Positions 1 to 11,272 are shown, counted from the first letter of the stretch. The stretch: 64,000 bases of DNA from Datura wrightii (GCA_035772735.1 JASDFA010000006.1:26577501-26641500); one strand, 5' to 3'. The notes: generated from the letters alone by a model not told the origin. Program-made: numbers and translations.

Positions 1-252
1 TTAGTTGGGGGTGTTGTCCCATCAACCCATCAGATATGTTAGAGGCTTTCAGAATATGTGTAGCATTCACCTGTCATATATGAAGTGCCTTTCACTTTCT
101 ATGTTATGTCATATTTATACTTCTTCTATGTCGTTATGCTGAGTATTCCCCTTTACTAATATTGAGTTGGATGTATGTTCATGCCATGGGTTGACTTGGA
201 GTCTCTTGGGGCTCCATGACCCGTGTCTAGATCCGGGCCTATGTTCGGTACG
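1..252 (+). repeat. T1 5' LTR, 3' terminal part
   Basis: This is the R-U5 end of a plus-strand Tekay LTR, directly followed by a primer binding site. It aligns with 30290-30354 joined to 50515-50697 and with the 3' ends of the T5 LTRs. The usual terminal 'gtcgtgaca' and the short spacer before the PBS are missing here: 'gttcggta' runs almost straight into 'cgtggtatcagagcc', so roughly ten bases were lost. The 5' part of the LTR is outside the window. Confidence 0.85.
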
Positions 253-266
253 TGGTATCAGAGCCA
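253..266 (+). promoter_or_regulatory. T1 primer binding site (tRNA-iMet)
   Basis: TGGTATCAGAGCCA is complementary to the 3' end of plant initiator methionine tRNA over 14 bases. It would prime minus-strand DNA synthesis. It lies just after the LTR tail, about 190 bases before the gag start. Confidence 0.9.
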
Positions 267-455
267 TAGGTTTGAAGTGTCCTAAGGTGGCTGAAAGCTG
301 CAATAAGTAGAGTCTTTTTCATGGGTTTTAAGCGCGACACACTTATGGAAAAGGCTACGAGACGTTTAGGAAATGTTACATTCTTTCATGATCTATGTCG
401 TGCGATGAAATATCCCCCTATCCTCCTAACTTGTGCTATTTGCAATTTCTAAATC

Positions 456-1504
456 ATGGCTCCCCATAGAGTTAACGGTAGAAGGAATAGGAATGGAAAT
501 GGCCATGAGCATGGCAACAGAGATAGGCACCAACAAGCCCCACCAGCCCAGGAGCACCATGTTCTGGAGCTGGTTACCCATGTTGAATTCTGGCCAGCTA
601 TCCAGATGCTAGTGCAGGCCTTGACCGCTAGGTCAACCAGCAGGTAGTGGCACATATTCCACAAAAAGGAAATGCAGCGGCAGCTCGAGTCAGAGATTTT
701 GTTGAATGAACTCGCTAGAGTTCCTTGGGTCAAAGGTAGATGAGGATCCGCATGAGTTCATTGATGAGATTGTGAAGATCACCCAGGTCATGGGGGTGAA
801 TGGAGTTTAGTGTGCTGATTTGGCCTCATATCAGTCAAAAGGGGTCGCACACATATGGTATCGATAATGGAAAGATAGTAGGGCCGTCGGAGCAGGCCCT
901 GTCACTTGGGAGGAGTTCCATGTTGCATTCCTAGATCGGTTCTTCCCTCATGAGATAAGGTAGTGGAAGGCATCCAAGTTCGTGAATCTAAAGCAGGCGA
1001 AGCTGATGGTACAGGAGTATGATGTTGAGTTCACTCGCTTATCAAAGTATGCCCTAGAGTTAGTGGTTGATCATAGGTCACGAGTGAGTAGGTTCGTTTA
1101 TGGGGTGGCGAGCTATTTGGACAAAGATTGCAGGACCGCTATGCTTCACCAGGATATGGATTTCCGTCGGATAGTGTTGTACGCCAAGCAAATGGAGGTG
1201 GAACATATGAGGGAGAGAGAGAGGCCAAAAGGGCCTTGACAGATAGCTATAGGTTCACTCAATAGAGATCCGGTGGTGGTCACCGCCCTCAGATTAAGTA
1301 GAGGTCACTAGCTCTAGCACCATCATCAGCTAGTGTTCCATTTAGACCCAAGGCTAATCAAAGGAGCAAGGCCTTAGGTTCAAGGGACTAGTGGGGCATG
1401 CAGGTAAGCGCACCTTTCCAGCCTGTGGGAAGTGTGGCAAGAGTAATGTCGGGGAGTGTTTGCTCGACTCAGATGTTTGTTATGGGTGGGGTAGTGTTCG
1501 GGTA
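456..1504 (+). pseudogene. T1 gag (broken), N-terminal and capsid part
   Basis: Gag forms the capsid-like particle and packages the RNA. The reading starts with ATG at 456 (MAPHRVNGRR...), the same start region seen in T5 and T6. A stop comes at 645 and a frameshift near 715. The capsid domain is then readable from about 719 to 1239, with motifs such as 'DEDPHEFIDEIVKI', 'VTWEEFHVAFLDRFFP' and 'TRLSKYALELVVD', interrupted by stops near 810 and 870. The zinc-knuckle area begins near 1408, but the second Cys of the 'CYGWG' knuckle is changed to Trp. T2 is inserted at 1504/1505 inside this knuckle, and gag resumes at 11273. Non-functional; the original protein was probably the N-terminal part of a gag-pol polyprotein. 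Confidence 0.85.
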
Positions 1505-2912
1505 TGTTATATGGGTATATAACTACACGCAAGTGCACGTGGTCTAACAAGTAGTAAGTGGCTTTAGTAAGCCAAGTATCGATCCCACAGAGACTTGGAT
1601 GAAGTGCAATCTGCTCAAGTGTACTATATTTTACTTCTAAAAATGCAGACAACAGTGTAACCAAGAGTTTGATAGTTTGTTTTATAATTTTTATACTGAA
1701 GCTAAAACAATTATCTACTTTGAGTCTGAACTATGAATGAGAGCATGCTGAGGTTAAACGAACATGTAATGTAATTAATTATCATCATAATTTGGTTAAA
1801 CTTTTCCTCCAGTTGCTAGCCAAGAACTATTGCCAAGAGATTAAAAGTCTCGTATTTAACCTCACTTAAGAATCATGAACCTTCCACCTACTTTTCTGTG
1901 ATTAAATGCAAGTCATGTTCTAGCCATACAAATCCGGTTCCTAAATTGACTAATACGACTTTCAGGTATATTTCTATCCTGAAAGTAAATCAATTCCCAA
2001 TTTTCCCAAATCAAGTAAAGATCATATCCTATTAATTCACAACTTTCCAATTTCTTGCTCTCTCGTGTGAAACCGGACTTTTTAGATGTACATTAACGCA
2101 GGCCACACATTAATGCAGTAAGAACAAGAATTAATAGAACAACATGGAAGAAAACATGAAAAACCAGAGAATCAATGATCACATTTCATCACAATTGTTC
2201 ATAACCTCAGCAAGAAGAGGAATTAGCCACTCATTTGTGGATTAAACATCTTTAAATGAGTGTTAATCATACAAGCAATTGAATTGAAGAAGAAAGAAAG
2301 AGAGAAAAAACCCTGATATTTTCGTCCCTCAACTGCCTGTAACCCACATTCTTGCTCCACCAAGTCAGAATATTGAAAAATGAACCTAAGTGTTCTATTT
2401 ATAATGTTGGGAATTTTTCCCAGAATAACGAGCAACGTGTCACAGAGTGCATCGCAGAGCACTGCCTTCGTGACACGCTACGGAAGCGGACCCTCATTAG
2501 AACTGGGGGTCCAGGAATTAAAGCTCAACGTGGCATGGTGTGCAACGCGGAGCCAAGCCACCGTGCCACGGACCAGACGCGGACCCTCTCTGGAATTTGG
2601 GCGAAATTTCCCTATCCCGGCAGAAGGCCTCTGCGATGGCAGTGTGACACGACTCCATCGTGGAGCCCCTTTAATTCATGCTATCCAATGCCTTGTTCCT
2701 TGCTCGCATCCAAGTCGAACCCCGATATCCTCCAACATGCATTTTAGCTTCCCGAAATTACATTTTACCTGCAAAATAATGCTAATCATGTTGGTTAGTA
2801 TAAATTCACATTTTATTACCAATTACATGGGAATGTATACACATTGATAGATAAACAAGGCTAAAATGGTACTTTTGAGTATCACTTGGGCATATAAATT
2901 TGCCTAAGATCA
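1505..2912 (-). repeat. T2 3' LTR
   Basis: Left-hand LTR copy, 1408 bp, closely matching 9867-11272. In element orientation it begins TGATCTTAGGC and ends ...TATAACA. A TATA-like TATAAATAGA lies at 2394-2403 (minus). The hairpin GTGTCACxGAG...CTtCGTGACAC at 2437-2476 is more decayed than in the 5' LTR. The end region (AAGTCTCTGTGGGATCGATA on the minus strand) is the conserved Athila-style LTR terminus also seen in T7. Confidence 0.9.
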
Positions 2913-2927
2913 CTTACCCCACACTTA
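2913..2927 (-). promoter_or_regulatory. T2 polypurine tract
   Basis: The minus strand reads TAAGTGTGGGGTAAG immediately before the 3' LTR. It follows 'gttcgaggacgaacaagg', the usual lead-in to the polypurine tract in Athila-like elements. It primes plus-strand DNA synthesis. Confidence 0.8.
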
Positions 2928-4766
2928 AATCCTTGTTCGTCCTCGAACAACAATCCTACACTTCATGCAATTTACATCCCAACCTCGTTACTTTGGTTTG
3001 ACAATTTAGGCTACGGTCATACCGATTATTCAATACAACAAATCATCAAGAAAACATGCATGGTCTTATCAATGCACTGACCTTCAATACATCAAGACCC
3101 CCTAGACTTTAAGAATCGACTCTCGATATTGGCAAACTCATGCAAATCAGCTGATCAAGATATCCCACACAAAAATTAATCTTTCATCAAGCATGTGCCC
3201 TCACAACACAAGAGAATCTTCCCCTTTTTGCTCATATGACTCACAAAATTTTAAGCAGGGGCATGTAAACACAATTTCGATCTCTCTTCCAAAAGAATTC
3301 ACATGCATCATGTCATGACCCATAAGCTTTCCCTTAGTGTATTACTCCACTAATATAAAGAAGTGTGATGTAAGATCCCGTAGGACTTTAACTGGTTGTA
3401 ATGGAAGCTACGAAACTAGTAAATATTGGGTTAGCCAATAATAGCTACTAGCATCCTTAAGCGCCATTTCAACACATCCCATCAACTCATGGACATTGTT
3501 TCTTTTTTTTTCATCCCATTCTTGATGTTTTTCTTTAGTATGGCCCATCGTATTAAGCACACTTGACACAACAACAAAGATTATTCATCCACCTTCATTA
3601 TAGTTTATTTATAGCAAGTGCACCTTCAACCTTTTCTTTTCTTCTCTCACTCTGCTTTTCTTTTTCTTTTCACCATTCTCACTCTTTGACACTTCGGGAA
3701 AATGATTTTCTCTTCTTAAGCGCTTAAGAGTTTTGTATAGACTTTACGGCTAATGAAAAGAAGGAATTAAGCTCGGTGTACACTTTATGACAAAAAAAAA
3801 ATAATAGGCTAAAGGCTCAACGGGCTGGCTAGGGTATACAATCAAGGTGGGTACAACAAGGAAAAATAGAAACTCTCGGTTAAAACAAAGAAATGCCTAC
3901 ATCCTTTCCTACAATACACCTCCTTCATTTTGTTTTGTACACACACTAGGCAAGTTCTAGACACTTCACAATAGCATGGAATAACAACACCTCACTTTGC
4001 ACTTTTTTGCACATGCTCAATTCAAGATGTATTCACAGACTCTTCAATCAGCTAATTACAGGAATTCAAACATTAAGCCTCAATCACACTGAATCGAACT
4101 CTATGGCCTAGGTATCTCAATATATTTACAAAGTTGCATGCTTTCATACGAATCACCTTTGCATTTTAAATATCATGTACAACACGCAACCATAATTTCG
4201 CAACCATACAGTAACTACAGGTTTTGGGATGCAACCCACCAAAGAAAAAAACTGAAAAATAATTGAAAAAAATCTACTCCTAACGACTACATTTCCCTTA
4301 AGACGGTCGTCATCCATCCATCATAGGGAACGATCACTACTATGACTTCGGTTCAATGGGACCATTCTCGGTAAAAGAACTGAAAACAAACGCCGAGAAA
4401 CCCAAGAAGTAAAAAAAATGTTTAAAATATCGATCATTTCGATAGAAAAAATATGTACAAAATATTTTGAAATTTTTTTAAAAAAATTATCGATCATTTC
4501 GATAACAAAAATATGTACAGAATCAGCTAGCAACATTCAGCAACACACATCAATTTCACATAGATTTACAAATATAAAACAACAACTTAACAATTCACAA
4601 CTCACAGGGAACACAAAATTTCACATGCACGACAACAAATGAGAGCATACATACAAAACAGCACAACCTAGCACCTACTTACTCCCACCCCACACTTAGC
4701 TCGAACACTGTCCCCAGTGTTCACAAAAATTAACATAGCACAAAATCGGGTGGTGGAACTCCCTGA
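2928..4766 (-). other. T2 non-coding 3' region
   Basis: About 1.8 kb between ORF2 and the polypurine tract without a credible ORF. It holds a polypyrimidine run on the plus strand (about 3630-3675), the perfect 16-base palindrome TCTTAAGCGCTTAAGA at 3714-3729, a short A run at 3793-3802 and a duplicated 36-base unit at 4428-4523. Long AT-rich non-coding stretches flanking the env-position ORF are common in Athila-type elements. Confidence 0.6.
4428..4523. repeat. Direct repeat of a 36-base unit inside T2
   Basis: Two copies, 4428-4463 and 4488-4523, start 60 bases apart and agree at 33 of 36 positions by hand count. Each contains the small inverted repeat ATCGA-tcatt-TCGAT followed by an A run and 'atatgtaca'. 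The 24 bases between them are almost pure A/T. Confidence 0.75.
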
Positions 4767-5988
4767 TCAGTCAAAGTATTCCACTTCTTCGTCGGGTGCT
4801 GCTGCTTCATCTCCCATGTCTGAATCGGCCTCGTCGTCTTCATCGGACTCCACATTGGAGTCCTCCCGACGTGTCTCCTCGTCTGTGGGGACATCATCAT
4901 CTGTGGGCTCTACAAATGCTGGCCCCACTCGGCATAGAGCCCTTGCGTTGTTGCCGAAGGGGTAGTCTAGCTCGAGCTGCCATAGCTCCTCCTCTGTCGC
5001 TGGCCTCCCGCCTATCCTCAACTGGAGCATCTACATCCCATACATTCGAGCCATATACTGATCATCACGAGCATGTCGCTCGCCAAGTGTAAGCACTGGC
5101 CCGTGGGTGGTGTCGGGAGTCTTAGTTTTAGTAACATCTCAGGCCCGCAGCTCCATCTGCGGGATATAGTCAAGGGCCTCCTCCTCGACATCTAGGCCCC
5201 TGAGGAAGGTCGTGAGTAGTCCACCAAAGCCATACCTATGCCCCTGATGCAACCGGGGCTCTCTTCATGGCGGAGATAATTACCGCCCTCACATTGATCT
5301 CCAACCCTTTCATCAAGGCATACACCAGGCATACACGATCCCGGGTTACATCTGTCATATGTACCCCCGGGATGAGGCAGGAACAGACTATCTTCATCCA
5401 TATTCTGGCTTCCCTGTTCATCTGTGAATAGGGTAGGGTCTGGTGGTAGCCCCTCTCTTTGTGTCTGCTCCATCTAGCTGTTGATCGAGTCTCACACAAT
5501 GTGCGTCTGATGTTCGCATACAGTGGGGTAATGTTCAGCTGTCGGAGTACGTGGGTGTCTGTGTCCCGCACTCCTATGATGGCATTGAGGTGGTGGGGCT
5601 CCAAAGTGACTATTTTCCCTCTGATTTTGATGGTGTGGCTTCTGATAGTCGAGTTCCAATTGGTATAAAACTCCCGAACCAGGTGGAAATTACATTCCTT
5701 GGGCTCTTCAAAGATGAAATTGAGCCCAACTGCCTTGATTCAGTGGACTATCCTAGGGAACTCCTGTGCCAATGGTTCCCGTGCTATATGCTCCTCGGGG
5801 AAATATTTGTTTTCTTTGTGCTTCGCGTACCACTTTTTCCCCTCATCAGTCACCCATCTCATTCCGTATTGGCGGCGTTGGCCGCGTGGAACTGCTGGTG
5901 CTACTGGGACTGCTGTGCCCAGTCTGATTCGCTTCCTTCCGGCGCCCGAAGTTGATGTGCCTTTTCCTTTCTCTTGCCTGCTTGCCAT
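4767..5988 (-). pseudogene. T2 second ORF, 'putative plant transposon protein'-like, broken
   Basis: Read on the minus strand from ATG at 5988 (MASRQEKGKG...), the frame runs about 400 codons to 4767. It has an in-frame TGA near 5740, a frameshift near 5250 and stops near 5150 and 5030. The N-terminal 30 residues are basic and Ser/Thr/Gly-rich. The middle carries 'LVREFYTNW', 'RIWMKIVCSCLIPG', 'VCLVYALMKGLEINV' and 'YGFGGLLTTFLRGLDV'. The C-terminus is a strongly acidic tail of Asp/Glu. This pattern resembles the domain often named 'putative plant transposon protein' in plant repeats (Pfam Transposase_32 type, from memory). Its role is unknown. It sits where Athila elements carry their env-like gene, but I see no signal peptide or membrane segment. 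Confidence 0.65.
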
Positions 5989-6886
5989 TTTACCTGTCAA
6001 CCCAAGTAGACAAGATCAATGTTAAGCTAACGGATATTAACTTCGGCTAAGGTCGGGTTAAGCTAGGTTACCCCACACTTAGATCTTAGCTACAGTTACA
6101 ATAATACGGCAAGATTTTCTTTATTTACACACAATAACAAACTATACAATCATGCTTAGTGCGTTCGAAAAATTTGACGGTATATCTTCTGCGTACTACT
6201 CAAACTTCGTACAGCCAATCACAATCACTACCATCGCTAAAATTTTACCCATCACACTTAGCAAGGAAAAACAAAGAAACGAAAACAACAACAAAAATTT
6301 ATCTACACAAACCTATACAACCAACCAAATTCTTACAAATTTCAACATTCCCTTAACCCGAGAATCCATCGTCCTATTAACATCCTAACAATTAGTACAT
6401 CGACTCATCTCATTCAACATGTACATCCCGGCATGAAACTTACAAGTTCACTACATTTTCAACTTCAAATTCAAAATACAAGCCCTAGAATTGATATTAT
6501 CAAGCAAATTCGATTAATTTATGCAATTGACGAGTTCAAGCAATCATAACAACATTCCGAACACTCATCAACAACAATTCAATTGAATTCATGATTAATT
6601 TCTACTTAGGGCAATTTAGCTCACCTCACATGCTCAATATCGAAGAAATTCGACGAGAATTTCAGAGGAAATCAAAAAACATACCTTGACTTTGAAGAAT
6701 CGAAGAAAACTTGTTGAATTTCTTGGCCTACTCCGTGTCACGTTGATGGGGGATGGGTTTTGGGGGGTTTGGTCGCGCAGAGATTGAAAAATAAGGGAAA
6801 AGGGAGGGTTTTCGGTGTTAAAAAGTACGGAAATCGCGCGGGTCACCTGGCGACCCGGTGTGACCCGTCGCGATATACATGGCAAT

Positions 6887-6926
6887 GTGTCACGGAGTGC
6901 ATCGCGGTGCACTGCCTCCGTGACAC
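6887..6926. repeat. Palindromic hairpin GTGTCACGGAG/CTCCGTGACAC, copy 1
   Basis: Perfect 11-base arms (6887-6897 and 6916-6926) enclose a second short inverted repeat, GTGCA/TGCAC. The same motif is in both T2 LTRs (2437-2476 decayed, 10798-10835) and again at 6984-7022. Confidence 0.85.
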
Positions 6927-6983
6927 GGAGCCATCGCGAGCCTGTTCTGGAAATTTTTAAAAAAATCCAGATTATACCTCAAC

Positions 6984-7022
6984 GTGTCATGGAGGTAACG
7001 CGGAGGTCCACCTCCGTGACAC
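6984..7022. repeat. Palindromic hairpin GTGTCA(T/C)GGAGG/CCTCCGTGACAC, copy 2
   Basis: Arms of about 12 bases with one mismatch surround 'taacgcggaggtcca'. It lies some 60 bases from copy 1 with a different loop, so the arms rather than the loop are conserved. Confidence 0.8.
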
Positions 7023-7334
7023 AGAGCTGTCGCCCCAGCTCACTGTTTGCCACTTTTTGTTAATTTTCATACCTCGACTTTTCCTTCGCGATTTCGTGCA
7101 TATTTTTCTCCGTTTGACCTGAAATTCATCTCACTATACAAAATTGGTTAGAATTATAGGTTTCACTCTAAATACAAATAAAACAAAAACTAAAATGAAA
7201 AATTTTGTAGTAAATCAAGAAAAATAAAAAGAAAAGAAAAATCTATTTACACTTTAAAAAAAGAAAGAAAATTTTTTCACGAGTTGCCTCCCGTACAGCG
7301 CCTGGTTTACCGTCGCGGCTCGATGTCATTAAGC

Positions 7335-9701
7335 TCAGTTGTCCTCTCGGGTGATGGACGATTTCTCTCGATCACCATCCTCCCCCCAGTAGTGCTTACA
7401 CCTTTCCGGTGGTTTTCCCATTAACTCCCATGAATCCTTAATCTGCTTATCATCACCTTGATCAATAACGTTGATCACCGAGAGTTCTTCATGCACCATC
7501 GGGAGCTTGGGTGCCTTGTACACATCGAACACCTCCACCTTGTCGTGTGCTCGCATTGTTAGCTACCCCGCAGCTACATCAATTAGTGCTTTCCCGGTTG
7601 CCAAGAAAGGACGTCCCAAAATAAATGGGACTTCCGCGTCTGGTTCAAAATCCAGCACGACAAAATCTACCGGGAACATTAGGGAGCCAACTTGCACCAG
7701 AATGTCCTCCACAATGCCATCAGGTCTTGCTAGGGATCGATCCGCCAATAACAAGATTAATGTTGTGGGTCTAGGACTCCCAACTTTTTGAATACCGATG
7801 ACGGCATCAAATTTATGCTCACTCCCAAATCACACAATCCATGAGGTCGGATTCTCTGCCCAATGGTAATCTGGATAGTAAAGCTCCCAGGGTCATTGAG
7901 CTTTGTGGGCAGTCTATTTTGAATCCGGGAAGTGCACTCCTCCGTTAGAGACACCGTAGCATACTCAGTCAACCGACTTTTGTTTGCCACGATGTCCTTT
8001 ATATACTTAGCATATTTTGGCACTCCCTGCAAAACATCAACAAGAGGTAAGTTAATATGTACCTGTTTCAGCACCTCCATGAATTTCTTGAAACACGCCT
8101 CCTCCTTGTATTTCTTTAATCGTTGAGGGAATAGGGGTCGAGGTCTTACTGATTAAGCTTCCTTAGTCTTCCCCCTTTCAGTACTTTGCTCCCTCTCAAC
8201 TTCTGCTGCTCCCGATTGTTGAGGTGGTCTTTCTGGTTCCACCTCTTTCAGCTGAAAACCACTCCTTGTGGTCACTGTATTTACCTGCTTGGGATTGGGA
8301 TCCGTGTCGCTCGGCAGTCCTCCTCTAGGCCTTGTGTTTTTGGCACTAGCAAATTGCCCAAATTGATATTCAAGTGCCATGGTAGCTAACTGGTTGTTTT
8401 TCACTTTGGCTGCCAATTTCACATTGTCAGCCTGCAATTGAGCTTGGTTAGCTATCATGGTCTTTAACATCTCCTCAATGCTGGGTAATGGTGGTGGAGG
8501 AGGTGCATTGTTGTTTCTGAATTGGGCTTGATAATTCTGTTGCCCTCCTTGATTCCTTTGCACACCCTGACCCGAACTTTGCCCCTGATGGTTGTTGCTA
8601 CCCCATGAGAAATTAGGGTGATTCCTCCAATTGGAATTGTAGCTATTACCATACTATTGGTGGTTCCTTTGCGCATTACCCACAAAGTTTACCGAATCAG
8701 GATTGGCTCCACAACACTCAGCTGAGTGCTCACTGCTTCCACACACTTCACACCACATTTGCTGCACAGCATTCACTGGGGCTTGAGGCTGGTTCATTTT
8801 CATGTTGCCGAAGTGGGTGTTAAGTTGATTTTGCAATGCAGCTATCTGTGCAGCAATAGCTGTAAACCCATCCACTTCGAGCACTCTTGCTTCTTTCCTT
8901 GTCCCACCTCTTGACGAATCAGCATTCCATTCCAGATTGCCCTGCGAAATATTGTTCAACAAGGTATACAACTCCTCATAAGTTTTCTCCAGTGCTTGTC
9001 CTCCAGCTGCCGAGTCTAGCAATATTTTGGTGTGGGGTTCCAAACCCTCTATAAAAGTGTGCACCAGCACATCTTTGGACTGATGATGATGAGGACAATC
9101 CCGCAACATGGATTTGAATCTCTCCCAGGCCTGACATAAATTTTCTCCCTCTCTGTTTGAAACTTAGAATCTGACTTCTAAGTCTTGCTGTTTTACTAGA
9201 GGGAAAAAACCGTATCAAGAATTTCCTTGCAAGATCATCCCACGTAGAAATAGAGTTCGGTGGCTCAGCTTTCAACCACCTCTTGGCTTCTCCCAATAGT
9301 GAGAATGGGAACAATGTAAGCCGTACATAATCTGATGACACTTCAGCGGGGATGTAAGTGTCACTTATCTCCAAAAAATTTTGGAGATGCTGCTGTGGAT
9401 CTTCATGAGGGAGACCGGTAAACTGCCCGCTAGTGTGCAGCAATTGCACCATATTCTGTTTAAGTTCAAACCTCCCTCCTGGCTCAGGTTTGCGGATGCT
9501 AGATGTGACATTATTAGCATGTGGGATTGCCACCTCGCGAACCGGCTGAGCTGCTACTTCTTCGGGCACTAACACTGCCCGTACTACCGATGGATTCTGT
9601 TGTTGCTCCATGATCGTCTGTCTGAGCAACTGCAGCTTTCTTTGTAGAGCTTCTCCCCATTTACTGTGAAATATCCTTTCTGGCTCTATATACAATTCCA
9701 C
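7335..9701 (-). pseudogene. T2 gag-protease (Athila type), broken
   Basis: Minus-strand polyprotein starting at or upstream of ATG 9701 (MELYIEPERIF...). Gag: capsid domain about 9000-9450, with 'FTGLPHEDPQQHLQNFLEI' and 'RWLKAEPPNSISTWDDLARK'. A frameshift near 9155 moves it into the next frame ('CQAWERFKSMLRDCPHH'). The CCHC-like knuckle 'CEVCGSSEHSAEC' is near 8735. Then come an Asn/Gln-rich linker, a TAG near 8655, a coiled-coil-like segment and the 'LPSDTDPNPKQ...TRSG' block near 8290. After a stop near 8154 the aspartic protease follows, with 'CDLGVSINLMP' (about 7820; the usual DxGA is DLGV) and 'FILGRPFLATG' near 7600. The frame ends at 7335 after a protease-RT linker. Only about four lesions interrupt it, consistent with the young LTRs. 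Confidence 0.82.
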
Positions 9702-9832
9702 CAGCTCCTTGTCTCTTGCCAGTGTTCAACAGAAATTAAGTGTGCAAAATACAGGCTAAGTCCAAGTTGTCAACACTAAGAAAATAAAAATACAGTAAAT
9801 TAACACTTAAAACAAATTCACCAATTGTCAAG

Positions 9833-9850
9833 TCCCCGGCAACGGCGCCA
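9833..9850 (-). promoter_or_regulatory. T2 primer binding site (tRNA-Asp)
   Basis: The minus strand reads TGGCGCCGTTGCCGGGGA, complementary over 18 bases to the 3' end of plant tRNA-Asp(GTC) including CCA, from my knowledge of that tRNA. This primer is typical of Athila elements. It lies 16 bases inside the 5' LTR. Confidence 0.9.
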
Positions 9851-9866
9851 AAAACTTGTTCTGGTC

Positions 9867-11272
9867 TGTTATATAGGTATATAACTACACGCAAGTGCAC
9901 GTGGTCGAACAAGTAATAAGTGGCTTTAGTAAGCCAAGTATCGATCCCACAGAGACTTGGATGAAATGCAATCTGCTCAAGTGTACTATATTTTACTTCT
10001 TAAAATGCAGACAACAGTGTAACCAAGAGTTTGATAGTTTGTTTTATAATTTTTATACTGAAGCTAAAACAATTATCTACTTTGAGTCTGAACTATGAAT
10101 GAGAGCATGCTGAGGTTAAACGAACATGTAATGAAATTAATTATCATCATAATTTGGTTAATCATTTCCTCCAGTTGCTAGCCAAGAACTATTTCCAAGA
10201 GATTAAAACTCTCGTATTTAACCTCACTTAAGAATCATGAACCATCCACCTACATTTCTGTGATTAAATGCAATTCATGTTCTAGCCATACAAATCCGGT
10301 TCCTAAATTGACTAATACGACTTTCAGGTATATTTCTATCCTGAAAGTAAATCAATTCCCAATTTTCCCAAATCAAGTAAAGATCATATCCTATTAATTC
10401 ATAACTTTCTAATTTTTGCTCTCTCGAGTGAAACCGGACTTTTTAGATGTACATTAATGTAGGCCACACATTAATGCAGTAAGAACAAGAATTAATAGAA
10501 CAACATGGAAGAAAAGATGAAAAACTAGAGAATCAATTATCACATTTCATCACAATTGTTCATAACCTCAGCAAGAAGAGGAATTAGCCACTCATTTGTG
10601 GATTAAACATCTTTAAATGAGTGTTAATCATACAAACAATTGAATTAAAGAAGAATGAAAGAGAGAAAACACCCTGATATTTTCGTCCCTCAACTACCTG
10701 TAACCCACATTCTTGCTCCACCAAGTCAGAATATTGAAAAATGAACCTAAGTGTTCTATTTATACTGCTGGAAATATTTCCCGGAATAATGAGCAACGTG
10801 TCACGGAGTGCATCGCGGAGCAATGCCTCCGTGACATGTTACGGACGCGGACCCTCACTGGAATTGGGGGTCCAGGAATTAAAGCTCAACGTGGCACGGC
10901 GTGCAACGCGGAGCTAAGCCACAGTGCCACGGACCAGACGCGGACCCTCTCTGGAATTTGGGCGAAATTTCCCTATCAAGGCAGAAGGCCTCCGTGATGG
11001 TAGCGTGACACGGCTCCATCGCGGAGCCCCTTTAATTCATGCTTTCCAATGCCTTGTTCCTTGCTCGCATCCAAGTCCAACCCCGATATCCTCCAACATG
11101 CATTTTAGCTTCCCGAAATTACATTTTACCTGCAAAACAATGCTAATCATGTTGGTTAGTATAAATCACTTTTTATTACCAATTACATGAGAATGTATAC
11201 ACATTGATATATAGACAAGGCTAAAATGGTACTTTTGAGTATCACTTGGGCATATAAATTCTCCCAAGATCA
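9867..11272 (-). repeat. T2 5' LTR
   Basis: Right-hand LTR copy, 1406 bp, starting TGATCTTGGGAG and ending TATAACA in element orientation. It carries the TATA-like box at 10755-10764 and the palindrome at 10798-10835, where the arms are still nearly perfect. It would have driven transcription leftwards. Confidence 0.9.
10755..10764 (-). promoter_or_regulatory. TATA box of the T2 5' LTR
   Basis: The minus strand reads TATAAATAGA, a good plant TATA consensus, about 890 bases before the LTR end. The identical box is in the 3' LTR at 2394-2403. The conserved hairpin lies about 35 bases upstream of it in transcription direction. Confidence 0.7.

Larger units (their letters stand above)
5989..7334 (-). 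other. T2 spacer between gag-PR and ORF2
   Basis: Non-coding spacer. Its start in element orientation (7278-7320, minus) reads 'gtaaaccaggcgctgtacgg' then 'gaggcaactcgtg', resembling the post-integrase spacer of Athila elements ('...gcgctt.ttgggaggcaaccc...', from memory). Because this follows protease directly, RT to integrase appears to have been removed. The spacer also holds two GTGTCACGGAG-type hairpins (6887-6926 and 6984-7022). Small ORFs here look like chance. Confidence 0.6.
1505..11272 (-). mobile_element. T2: non-autonomous Athila-like LTR retrotransposon
   Basis: T2 is a complete element with two LTRs (1505-2912 and 9867-11272) of about 1.41 kb, each bounded by TG...CA in the minus orientation. 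It has an 18-base tRNA-Asp primer site and a polypurine tract. It lies in T1 gag; the flanks share GGTA (1501-1504 and 11273-11276), a 4-base match instead of the usual 5. The two LTRs differ at only about five of the first 145 bases by hand count, so it looks younger than the Tekay copies here. It encodes Athila-type gag-protease (7335-9701) and a second ORF (4767-5988), but I find no reverse transcriptase, RNase H or integrase. It would have needed pol from a related element. Confidence 0.88.

Noticed and set aside
2352..2847. Two overlapping ORFs of 131 and 155 codons
   Set aside because: They lie in the T2 LTR on the strand opposite to the element and consist of the GC-rich hairpin area; no domain.
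9833..9850. Match to the 3' end of tRNA-Asp, possible tRNA gene
   Set aside because: Only the last 18 bases match, and they lie beside an LTR: it is a primer binding site.
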